From: Schistocephalus solidus | Lineage: Eukaryota > Platyhelminthes > Cestoda > Diphyllobothriidea > Diphyllobothriidae | NCBI GenBank assembly: GCA_017591395.1 | Contig: WEDG01001244.1 | Location: 62,001 to 126,000, forward strand | Length of the DNA: 64,000 nucleotides | Direction: 5' to 3' | Shown here: one piece after another, positions 11,219-21,239 of the stretch | Position numbering within the stretch: the stretch's first letter is position 1 | How the letters are laid out: each line of letters opens with the position of its first letter | Notes under the pieces: generated by a model | What the model was told of the DNA's origin: nothing | Database searches by the model: none | What the model saw: only the letters and a program-made list of their open reading frames with translations | Position numbers and translations under genes: made by a program

Positions 11219-11239
11219 GTCTAATGCGTTTGCACTCTG

Positions 11240-14200
11240 TCATATCTGTACACTTGATTTAATGCAGGTATTTACAAGTAGTTTAATAGTGGATTAAGTC
11301 GTAACCCCTGTAGGTTGAACGCATGGTAGCCGGTTTTGATAGAGCTTATCTGTGGAGGAATTCGACGACGACTTCAAAGTTAATGTGTTATCAGGGCATA
11401 TGGAATGGACATTTTGCTCCTCAACTTAGTCACTAGTTTATTGCCCTTATGTCATTGAGCAAAAATTAACTTGATAAATTAAATTTATCTCTGTTTATAA
11501 TGAAGGTCAGGTCATAACGGGCCAACTTTGTACGCTCAACGATGGACTTTATAATTATCGGGCCGCAGTTACGTAGGAAGTCGCTGCTATGCCAATGGAG
11601 TAAACTTGAAAAATGTTCCCAGCGGCTTTAAAAGTTTTTCTTTCAAAATAAATTCCTTCTCAAAAACGAACCGATTGGTTCGCCTACAAGCCCCTCGATT
11701 GGTAGAGAGAAAGGAAAAATTCTTTACCCCTTACTTCGGAAAGATAGAGTACATAAATTTTCGAAGACGCGATCAGTTTGTTGATTTACAATGTTCGCTC
11801 CGAGCAGGTGCTTAAAAAACCTGTATATTCAGTCCAATCTTAGAATCTACTCTATACCGACCGACTCCAATGTATTGAAGTATTCATATCCGGTGATTAG
11901 TTGTCAAAAACCACGCTGGCTCTACCATGAAACATTTTACGTTATATCGAATTTACATAAGATATGCATCCCACCCAGTCTATCGTCCTTTTGCGAGACA
12001 CGCCTACCCATGGTTTGACAAAATGAATGCTTAATCGTCTTACTTTTCTCGCCGAACGCTCAACGCCAACAGTATGTTTGCCATTGAATTCATTGGATGC
12101 ATAAAAAAAGAAAGGGTTGGGGCCAGGTTAACCCTTTGATACCGTAGAACTTTGCGGCAGGATAGTGGCAGAACAACTGTGTCATATTAAAAATGCAACC
12201 CTTGTAAGTCTCCCAGCCCTATCTGTATCTCTCTCCGGCAGTGGGTTAGAGCAAGGTTGCCAAACGTCAAGGGAATGAAATGTTTGTTCCGGTGATCTCA
12301 ACCCCTCCTTCTAAACTGTTCTCTGCTTTCGCTCGTTTCAGCAACGTGGCTGTGTCTTTGATGCTGTCAAAATAAAGTATTTTCCTCTCTCTCTCCCTCG
12401 CTCTGTGTTGGACCCAATTCCAAAGCCCTAAAGCACAACACAACCCACTAGCATTAAAAGAACCGGATGGATATGCCGCCATATCCTCTTCCGGATCAAC
12501 GGATGCCTAAGTTATTTTATCAAGAAATGTAAACGCTGAATGAAACGAGGACAGTGTTACGAACAGCAGTCCGAGTTCTAAAAGGCCACAAATTGGATCA
12601 AATGAGTCTCTGATGCGATCTCCAGACTGATCACAAACGGCAGTCTTGATCGCAAAGAATGAACACCCCAACAGAGGTAACCAAAAGAAAGACCTACTAG
12701 GTGTGTGGTTTTCACATGCTGACGCAGTCGAAATCTACATACCTTCCATCGTCAACAACCTCTTACGTGATTGCGTAAACAACGACCAGGGCAAGACAGA
12801 TGAAGCAAACTTTGTAAACCGACCAGGTAGCTTGCCACGAACTCTTCCGATGTGGAAGCAGAAAAACCAGAGTCAAAGAAACCCGCTTTATGTGCAGCAA
12901 ATTATGAAAGAAAGAAAAAAGAAACAAACCGAACAGTCCAGGGCTTTATTAATGGAGAAGAGACGCAGTTCCGTGAAATTTCCGCAATAAGATAAGTCAT
13001 TTCAGCCAACATTTAATCTATTTGAAAAACAAGCCACTTGAAACTAACAAAATAGCCCAAATACATAAAGGGTTTCCTTGCTCGCAGGCGCACGAGTTAA
13101 CAGAATTCACTAGTCCAGGCTACGTACAAATATCATAGACATTCGTCATATCAAACGCACTTCACTTCTATCGTGATGCTCCCATTGCGGCCGGAACCAG
13201 ACGGCTGGTGTCCTGCGACAGAGATGGCAAGCAAACTGCAAATCTCAGTAATTTATTGCTCTGGCCGCATCGACATCAAGTCCAGCTGACTTGTCCCTCG
13301 TGGGCCCGATGCGCTTTTCCTGACCCAAGAATAAACATAAACAATATTTGGATGCCCGGTTAATGGGGTCTAGTGTGAGAACCAAAGGATGTCTAGTACG
13401 AAAAAGAACCAAACAACCAGAGCACATGGATCTTCCTATTTATCTTTTTTTAATGTCTTGATGTTTCGAATGTATACCGGCTTGCATACTCGGAATGCTC
13501 CATGAAAACTCCACCTCAATAGTTAGCGTTGACATCCGTTGAACCGCAATGACAGAATAAACCTTGAAATTGACTCTTTCGGGAAGAAACATTCCTTTCG
13601 TCCTCAGCGCCAGCCAGTATGGGAAATCGGAGCTGGACTGACAAGTTAATACACAGTGCATAGAGAGGGTCATGTGTTGCAATTTCATTCTCCCTTATCT
13701 TTTTCGGCAATATTAAGCTTCATAATCTACATTTAGTTAGTTAGTTAATCCTTCTTAATAAAAAAAACGCATTTCATGAGATCGATCGCTGACTGCACCT
13801 CGAGTTTACAAAAGAAAATTTGTTTTCATAAGACACGGATGGAGTGAAAACGAACTGAAAGGAAATTATGAGTAACACGAAGGCCCAGAACACAGCGATA
13901 GAGGAAGAGAGGAGAAGCCAGCCAACAACAGTCTGTATTTTTTGGTCAAAATTACGCGCGCAAACTGGCAGTGAAAGATCCTTATTTGCCGGCTGATGGA
14001 CGCAGTGGATGTTCCTAGGTGGTAGCAGACAACTTCCTTGCATGTATTTTGAAGAAGGCGAAAGAAGATACCCTTTTTATTCGACACAGACCATGATAAA
14101 GTCCGTGTGCATCATTGTTTTCTTTGTATTTTCTTTAATTCAACGTAACTTAGCATGCGCGAACAGGGAGCAAGCAAATTGACAGTATTACTGTCAGAGA

Positions 14201-16200
14201 TTTAAGAACCCGTCAGAAGGCAAATTTTCTACCGATTTAGTGCGTAATAGCTGATTTGAATACACAATTTCTCATCTGATGTGACAGCAATAAGTCAGGA
14301 TAATCCGAAATTTGCCTTGACAAAAATTGTGGCTTTTTTGTTTCCTTTATCTAGTGAACTCCTTTCAAAATATTGTTCTTGTTCAAAGAACAACGGTGAA
14401 CGTAAAATAAACATTCAGTTAAAGTTAATATGGATGGATATCAAGTATGCGTAGCGAGCTTGCAGAATTTGAAAAAAAGAGTGAATAACGGAAGATGAGT
14501 AAGCAGAAATACATTAGTGTTGCAAGATTGTTGACAGAAACCGGGTTGTACTCGATTACCCATGCGATCGGCAGGTGTATATTTCGTTAAAGAGTTTACC
14601 TATTTTATTCTAGTATCTTCCACACTCTCCTCAAAACCCTTTTGATATTATTCATTCACCAGGATACTTAAGAAACTGTTGAGAATTAGAAACCTCATGA
14701 ATACCTGAATAATTTCAAGTGCTTGTTAAGCTAAGAGTCTGGACCGTCTACTCCAACCAAGCCAGGAAGCTGAATCACATACATCTCAGTTGCCTCTGCC
14801 GAATACTGAAGCTGAGATGGCAGGGTAGGATTCCCGGCGTGGAAGTCCTGGAAAGAACATGAAAAAAGTATTCTTTCTTGCATTCCTCTGATAGTAACTT
14901 ATACCTGCTTTACAGTTTATACTCAGAGCGAGGGTATGTCAAGGATTAAAAACGCTTTCTCACTTCCTATTAATTTTTCGCGGGATATACCATTGCAATT
15001 GTGTTTAATATTTTCAGTCTACAAGCTTATCCCGAAGGAATATCGTACGTTCCTGCATACCATTATTATGATAGCATAAATTGCTTATATAATGTGGAAA
15101 CCGCGTTATACTTCACAAGGGGCATTCATAAACGAACAGATACGGTGCGATTTCAATAGACATCATAGTCTTAAAAATTTTCACAAATCAGAAATCCTAT
15201 GGAAATAAAAAGGAGCCCTCCTTTAAGTTTAAGTGTGAAGATAAGTGGTTGCCTTTCAAATGAGTACAAGAAATAATATGTTCGCTTATGTTGTCTATGA
15301 AGCTTTTTCGAATTTTAGGGGAATGGACCGTCTAAAGACAATGTTTACACTACTTAAGTCGTTACTTTTTTAAGGCTTTCTTAGGAGCCAGAAAATTCTT
15401 CATTCAAAAACCGTTATCTTAATGTTTCGAAGGAGCTTAGGATTATCCTCCAAGATAATAAATATCACAAGTGCAATCAAGTAATCATTCTTCATCAAAA
15501 CGCTTTTAAAATATTGGTTAACATTGCATGAAATAGGTCACTGACTTTACTTTTAGGTCCCGTTCGCGTGCTTGGACAGACTTATTTTGACTTATTTTGA
15601 CTGTCTTGCGAAAAGAAAAAAATAGGTGGGTTTATTGCTGGCTTGGAATTTGCTCACAGTTATAAGAAGACAGTTGTACCAGTTGCGACCTACCCATAAG
15701 AGAGATTATAGTTAATCGAAATAACTAACACCGCCTTTACTGTCAATCTAAATTAAAAATAGAAATGACACATCTAAAGGATTTGCCGGAAAAGAGTAGA
15801 CTGCACAGGATAGATTGTAAAGGAAAATGGTCAATGCCCGAATTATGAAGGGCATAATGCAATAGAATCATGGACACCCTAGTTACAAACATAAACCTAG
15901 TGTTACTTAAGTGAAGTAGGAAATTTAGTATATGTAATAATGAATTAAACGCAGAGAATGATACCACCTTTAAATCTATACTGGTGTTCAGATTGATTTG
16001 AACATTGAGAGTGTAACGGGAATTCGTACTACGCTCGTACTTTCTACAGTGAAAGAATTAAAATGCTAATATCTGGAGCAGGCACGTCCAAAAAGCATAG
16101 CGCAGGGGACCAACGGCCCTAAACTAAGGTTATCCGAAAGGGAATGCCTATAGAGGGAGTTCAAACCGGATTTGCTACACACGACCATGAATCACAGGAG
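11240..16200. other. Central spacer of the palindromic array
   Basis: This is the loop between the convergent copies 2 and 3. Its first about 400 bases keep faint homology to the copy 1/4 flank (for example CCAACTTTGTACGCTC at 11522 against CCAACTGTGTACACTC near 1912), so copy 2 once carried the same flank. A 114-codon ORF at 12646-12990 is Lys/Arg-rich toward its end but opens on TTG and matches nothing I know. A 10-base unit, CTTATTTTGA, is repeated twice at 15581-15600. I see no supported gene. Confidence 0.5.
12646..12990 (+). other. Unassigned basic ORF, 114 codons
   Basis: This open frame has a strongly basic, glutamine-rich C-terminal third. It opens on TTG, and no matching promoter, splice sites or poly(A) signal was found. 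It could be an exon of an unknown gene, a repeat remnant, or chance. Confidence 0.15.
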
Positions 16201-16218
16201 AGTGTAAACACATTAGAA

Positions 16219-16224
16219 TTTATT
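16219..16224 (-). promoter_or_regulatory. Polyadenylation signal, copy 3
   Basis: TTTATT on the plus strand is AATAAA on the minus strand, 17 bases beyond the stop of copy 3. The UTR differs slightly from the other copies (CCTCTGTTCCAG in place of the CTCTTTCAG type). Confidence 0.8.
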
Positions 16225-16240
16225 ACTGGAACAGAGGAGT

Positions 16241-16741
16241 CTAGTAGCCATAGCCATAGCCGTACTCCTTCTCCTCGTGGCATTCGCTGCCCTTGCACAC
16301 CGTGGCGCAGTGACCGTCCTTGCAGTTGTAGCCCTCGAATTCCCCACTTTGGCAGTGTTCCGAGGTGCAGCCGGAGAAGTCTACACGACCGCTGAATTGG
16401 ACGTGACCCTTGTACTGGCTCTGGCCCTCGGCGCCACCCTTCTCGAAGCGTTTGCCGTAGACCTCCTGTTCGCCCCAGCTCTCAGCACTGGTCTGGGAGT
16501 AGGCGTGTGATTCGTAGCAGCCCTTGGGGTGGCAGATGTAGGCACAGCGGCCAGCCTTGCAGCCGTAGCCGAAGTAGTCACCCTTGTGGCAGGTCTCCTC
16601 GTAGCAGCCATCGAAGTAGATGTCACCCTTCACAGCGGCCTTGCCGGAGAAGTGGCCGTGGCCAACTTTGCCGTAATAAGGCTCAGGGTAGTAGTGGGCG
16701 GAGGCTACGGCAACGAGGGCACAGAGAATGAGGAGTTTCAT
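16241..16741 (-). CDS. Eggshell (TES-like) protein copy 3, intact
   Basis: A 166-codon single-exon gene with the same layout as copy 2: a 15-residue signal peptide, two six-cysteine repeats with all twelve cysteines, and a YGYGYGY tail. I took the ATG at 16741 because it begins MKLLILCAL; an in-frame ATG 24 bases upstream (16765) would only add MFQKATTA. It differs from copy 4 at residues 88 (S instead of R), 94 (V instead of G) and 105 (E instead of K), all in the linker between the repeats (about 76-115). It is convergent with copy 2 and tandem with copy 4, and its leader type pairs it with copy 2. Confidence 0.9.
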   Translation of the reverse strand: MKLLILCALVAVASAHYYPEPYYGKVGHGHFSGKAAVKGDIYFDGCYEETCHKGDYFGYGCKAGRCAYICHPKGCYESHAYSQTSAESWGEQEVYGKRFEKGGAEGQSQYKGHVQFSGRVDFSGCTSEHCQSGEFEGYNCKDGHCATVCKGSECHEEKEYGYGYGY

Positions 16742-16781
16742 GGCTGTGGTTGCTTTTTGGAACACTACCGGTTCTGTGGCC

Positions 16782-16870
16782 CTTATATACGGTATCAGTG
16801 GAGAAGGGGCGTTCGTGTTCGATCTATTAATCCACTATATCAACTGTTCATAGTAGGAAGTATTGAAATA
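16782..16870 (-). promoter_or_regulatory. Promoter of eggshell-type copy 3
   Basis: On the minus strand TATATAAG lies at 16782-16789. The shared element appears as GTGGATTAATAGATCGAAC at 16817-16835, and an ATCGATATTTCAATA-like stretch lies at about 16862-16876. The right inverted-repeat arm ends immediately upstream, near 16878. Confidence 0.75.
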
Positions 16871-17637
16871 TCGATATCTGCCAATGTTGTCGCAACCTTC
16901 AACAGAGACGGAAGGAAAAGTGAAATGCCAAGATGAATACGATGATAAATATTGTTCAATGGTACGCAGATTGTAATGGAATGAAGAACTCCCGGCTCAT
17001 CAAGATAATCTATGGCTCTTACTGCAAATGGGTTGCACGCCTGTGTAGCTCAGATCGGACAAATTCATTGTCGGGGAACTCGCGGGTACTGCATCACTGG
17101 GTCAGTCCATTCAATCGTTATGAAGGACGACGTCGGCCGGGTGCCCCACAGCAGGGCGCAGGGTGGGTGATTATCTTGTGAAATGGTTTACGGTGAAGCA
17201 GGCTTGCGCAACACGAACCTTATCCTCTCTCAACCCCTTGGTAAAAGATAATGTCGATAATACGGAGTATGGAATCAGCTACAGTTGCTGATCACGTTGA
17301 TATGCCTGTTTACGCGTGCCACTCACGATCTGGTGCCAACCACATAGGCTTGTCTTCTTTTTGGGCCGTTCAGATCTCAAAAGTGTGAATGTCATGAGGG
17401 ATGCAAAACTTAAGGCAATCGAGACAGGATATTAGTTCTGATAATACCGAGTTACTTTGTCATTTGGCAACCTTCCAAGCCACGACATTTAGCGCGTCAT
17501 TATAGAATCAAGCGCATCCTTTTTACAGTGAAGAATGCGATAGTTTTCCGTGGGACTGGAAGCCCTAACGATGACTTTATTCTCTCATCCTTCTTCCATG
17601 CACCAGTCGAATATCCTAGCTGGTCATTTGTTTAGAG

Positions 17638-17856
17638 ATGGGGATTAATGCAATGGCAAAGGCGGTAGGAAAGCCTAAGTCCACCATACGTGAATTGAGT
17701 AACGCGTGTCGGGAGCCAATCAGGCCACCATTTCGGACCGGCATATTTGAGACAAAGCCCCTTATGGATGTTAAGACATTCGGAGGTAACAGGAATCGAC
17801 TATCTGCGACGAATACATGTAATGAATGCCAGTATTTTCTAGAAGAAAATTCTTAA
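17638..17856 (+). other. Right-arm version of the short conserved ORF
   Basis: This 72-codon ORF is the mirror of the minus-strand ORF at 2726-2914. One extra base near its 3' end lets it continue past the left-arm stop (to a TAA). I do not recognise the product. See the left-arm entry for why coding is doubtful. Confidence 0.2.
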
Positions 17857-18961
17857 TAAGGGCTTGTGAGTCGTGCAGTGGAAAACTCTGATTGATGACT
17901 CAAATTCAGGGGACACATGCATGCCCAGTGACCTCAGCTTGTTGACATGCTAAAATTACTATTTAAAATGTATCTAAATGGCCAATTTGCGCAGAATGCC
18001 AGGCAAATAGTTCATTTTAATCTAAACAAATTTAAGGAAAATTGGCCAATTTGTGATTATAGATCAAGATTAGGCTCCCTTGATATTGCAAATAAAATCA
18101 CATCTCAAATTTTGGTCAAACACGAAGCTACGCCCGGAGTGTGAATTTACTCATGAAAATTCGGACTACAGAATAGCCACTAAATAAGAGATTTTTAAAA
18201 TGCCAACCGGGCAGTTACAAAAACGTGCCAAGGAATGATGACCATCTTCATTTCTCTTAACCGTAAAACGATAGCGTCTCTGAAAAGCAAATAGATAAGT
18301 AAGACCTCACGAGCAGGTCAATGGATGGACAGAAAGCTTCAAAATATCATGGCGGAACGTGTGATGGACGACCGATAAATGCCAGACAGTAAGACGCAGA
18401 CTAAATGCGGGATATGTATGAGGAACAGTTCTGTCCAATTCACCATGTGGTCTTCCGAGTACTTTAAGATAGTTTTCCTAATATGAACATGTGAAGATAA
18501 ACTATGAGTAAATATCTAACGAATGGGGTGTGCAAACAAATGTTCATACAAATATAACGTGGTGATTCAGATGTTTACTTCGACGACGCGCAGTCCAATT
18601 CCTAATTGCCTGCGCCGGGCTGATTATGAAGTCCACCAATCGAGTGTACACAGTTGGTCCATTATAAACCAAACTTCAATTTTCGTGTTTCTGAATTAAT
18701 TCTGAAAATCACATTTGCGCTCCATGTCACATGTAGCGCACAAACCGGCGACTACTTGGAGGAACAAATGTCTATTCGTATCCATCCCGAGTTGGGATAA
18801 CAATTCTAATCGAGATACGCTTGAGCATTCACTAACATGAAGCACTCTCTGAAACCTGCGTGCGTGCTACAGAACTGCATAAGTAATCCACTAGTCATAC
18901 AGTTAAACAAACGTTCATAAAATCAATGGCTAGGAAACAGTAGAGGGGCAACGCATTAAAC

Positions 18962-18967
18962 TTTATT
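18962..18967 (-). promoter_or_regulatory. Polyadenylation signal, copy 4
   Basis: TTTATT on the plus strand, AATAAA on the minus strand, 17 bases past the copy 4 stop. Confidence 0.8.
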
Positions 18968-18983
18968 ACTGAAAGAGAGCAGT

Positions 18984-19484
18984 CTAGTAGCCATAGCCGT
19001 AGCCGTACTCCTTCTCCTCGTGGCATTCGCTGCCCTTGCACACCGTGGCGCAGTGACCGTCCTTGCAGTTGTAGCCCTCGAATTCACCACTTTGGCAGTG
19101 TTCCGAGGTGCAGCCGGAGAAGTCTACACGACCGCTGAATTGGACGTGACCCTTGTACTGGCTCTGGCCCTTGGCGCCACCCTTCTCGAAGCGTTTGCCG
19201 TAGCCCTCCTGTTCGCCCCAGCGTTCAGCGCTGGTCTGGGAGTAGGCGTGTGATTCGTAGCAGCCCTTGGGGTGGCAGATGTAGGCACAGCGGCCAGCCT
19301 TGCAGCCGTAGCCGAAGTAGTCACCCTTGTGGCAGGTCTCCTCGTAGCAGCCATCGAAGTAGATGTCGCCCTTCACAGCGGCCTTGCCGGAGAAGTGGCC
19401 GTGGCCAACTTTGCCGTAATAAGGCTCGGGGTAGTAGTGGGCGGAGGCGACGGCAACGAGGGCGCAGAGGATGAGGAGTTTCAT
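18984..19484 (-). CDS. Eggshell (TES-like) protein copy 4, intact
   Basis: A 166-codon single-exon gene with a signal peptide (1-15), two six-cysteine repeats (46-75 and 125-154) and a YGYGYGY tail. I chose the ATG at 19484 because it begins MKLLILCAL, and an upstream in-frame ATG at 19550 would put the signal peptide internally. It has R at residue 88 where copies 2 and 3 have S. It is the inverted partner of copy 1 (same leader type and same flank) but without the frameshift, so it shows what copy 1 would encode. Its core promoter differs from the other three copies. Confidence 0.9.
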   Translation of the reverse strand: MKLLILCALVAVASAHYYPEPYYGKVGHGHFSGKAAVKGDIYFDGCYEETCHKGDYFGYGCKAGRCAYICHPKGCYESHAYSQTSAERWGEQEGYGKRFEKGGAKGQSQYKGHVQFSGRVDFSGCTSEHCQSGEFEGYNCKDGHCATVCKGSECHEEKEYGYGYGY

Positions 19485-19524
19485 GGCTGTGGTTGCTTTG
19501 CTGCGCCGTGCCTGCTTTGTGGTT

Positions 19525-19572
19525 ATTTTATACCAGTGAGGGTGACGCAATTCAATTCGATTTTTAATGCAC
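19525..19572 (-). promoter_or_regulatory. Promoter of copy 4, with a different TATA box
   Basis: On the minus strand the TATA box reads TATAAAAT (19525-19532), unlike TATATAAG in copies 1-3. The shared element GTGCATTAAAAATCGAA remains at 19556-19572. After it the sequence departs from the CACGA seen in the other copies. The leader still ends GGCACGGCGCAGCAAAG as in copy 1. Confidence 0.7.
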
Positions 19573-19579
19573 TCTGTCG

Positions 19580-20490
19580 GCTGTTTTTGTCAAGAAATAG
19601 TAAAATATCGATTGAATCGAATTCTTGTGTTTTTGTCGAGCACGGTGGGTGGAAGCTTCACCCTGTTCTTTAATTTTTTGTTATGTTTTCTCTGCTATGT
19701 TTTGTGGGGGTTAGACATGCCAAAGATCCTACGGCCTGCCTCGGGATTAGTATTTCTGTGTTATCAGGCCTTTCTGTGAAATGCTTAATCGTTTTCTTAG
19801 CATCAACTTCAATGAGTGTTTGCGAATGTTTCCTCATTACACGACTGTATGCTGTCGAGTGCCGTATCACAACTTACTATCGTGCTCTGCCGTTACGTGA
19901 CATGCCCATGTGCGTATACTGTGGCAAACACCTCTCCATGTGAAAAACCCTCACATAAACAGTGTAGTGATCCCGAAAGAAAGGGGTTGGTAAATGTTAT
20001 CCTGACGCGCCTTCAAAATTTAGGTTTATGCTGCACTATAAATAACATTACAACTCTATGATATTAGTTTTTGGCTAACAGAGAACTAACTTTAGAATTT
20101 TGGTTCCCATTTTCATGAAATAACACATCCACTCTACCCGAATGACACTAACTAATGAAATGCATCGTCATTTCTTAAAACTCATATCAATCCTTATATT
20201 TAGTCCCCATTTACAACTTCCATGTTCACCTTTACTTCATTCTTTAATTTTCCACAGTTATTGAAACAACTTCCTCATTCAGTTTCAATATGCGCGGAAA
20301 GTCATAAGTTGAAATGAATAGATCAATTTAGCTTCTGGATGGCAAAGTTTGCGCATATGTAGTTGCAATTGAATGAACATCCAGGCATTTGTGTGTTTTC
20401 CTGCAATAAAAACGGCTCAATTGGTGTTATTTTATCCTTCGAAGTTTATTGCCCGCATAAAATCCCTAATTGTTCTCATGAAGGATAGCC
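19580..20490. other. Intergenic, nothing recognised
   Basis: Short ORFs occur on both strands but overlap each other, and none has protein-like features. AT-rich. Confidence 0.4.
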
Positions 20491-20496
20491 AAAAAA

Positions 20497-20770
20497 GTGA
20501 GGATTGAAATTAGGTGTCGGGAAAATACAGGCATTGGAACGCCCCACCTCACAGTAATACAAGTGATCCTGTGGCGAAGAACTCCACGAAGAGTTAAGAT
20601 AATCGAGTCATAAACCTAACCCCAAACATACCTCGAAGCTCAACCTTAACCTAAGCTCTTCCCTTCACCGAAAGCTTACGCTTAATCCTAACAATAAATC
20701 TAACGCGAGAATTTTGTGCATAGGGGGTGGGGTACTATTCCCGTGCCCTGTTAAAGGGTCTTCGTGTTTA
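20497..20770 (-). mobile_element. Telomere-like repeat element, inverted
   Basis: The interior shows CCTAACC/CTTAACCTAA units (about 20611-20700), the reverse orientation to the elements at 24.3 and 32.9 kb. The right end holds TATTCCCGTGCCCTGTTAAAGG. The left end (GTGAGGATTG) resembles the reverse complement of the right end of the 32.8 kb element. The ends are degraded. Confidence 0.45.
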
Positions 20771-21029
20771 CTCAGTTTTTCAGGAGTTTGTGCTTATAAC
20801 AAGTCGGGGCGATAAACACACGGTTCCTGCGATCGCCCTTTCTTCTCACTCACCTGCGTTAGTGTTCTGTATTGAACAGAGGCATTTGAGAATCCACAAA
20901 CCAGAGCTGGACACTTCCCCCACTGCAAAGGTTGCTTTCTGATCTTGAAGCCTACAAAAAAGTATTGCAGAGCATCTAAACCTGCTCAAAAGGGTATTCA
21001 GGAATCCCTTATTTTGGGGGTCATGCGTT

Positions 21030-21235
21030 ACTTTCCAGGGAGATTAGTGTTACCCATAAGGCTAGAATTATGGTAAAGTTAGGTTTTGGGTTAAAGCCAG
21101 AGTTAGAGCTATGTTTAGGCTTAGGGTAATGATTCGAGTATATTTACCCCTCCTAGAATGTCGCGTGAGGCCATCTGAATTACCCGACCACAATGGTTCC
21201 CACGCTCCTGTCTTCCCATATTTCATTTCCCTGCA
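21030..21235 (+). repeat. Degenerate telomere-like repeat
   Basis: It contains GTTAGGTTTTGGGTTAAAG, GTTTAGGCTTAGGGTAATG and, further on, GGTTCCCACGCTCCTGT, in the same order as the interior and right end of the 24.3 kb element. Ends unclear. Confidence 0.4.
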
Positions 21236-21239
21236 CTTT

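Larger units (their letters stand above)
16878..19484 (-). repeat. Right arm of large inverted duplication
   Basis: This is the reverse-complement partner of 1084-3693, carrying copy 4 and its 3' flank. The flank runs right up to the promoter of copy 3, so copies 4 and 3 show the compact tandem arrangement of gene, 2.1 kb spacer, gene. The left half has lost that arrangement through the extra 6.87 kb. No convincing gene other than copy 4 lies in the arm. Confidence 0.9.
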
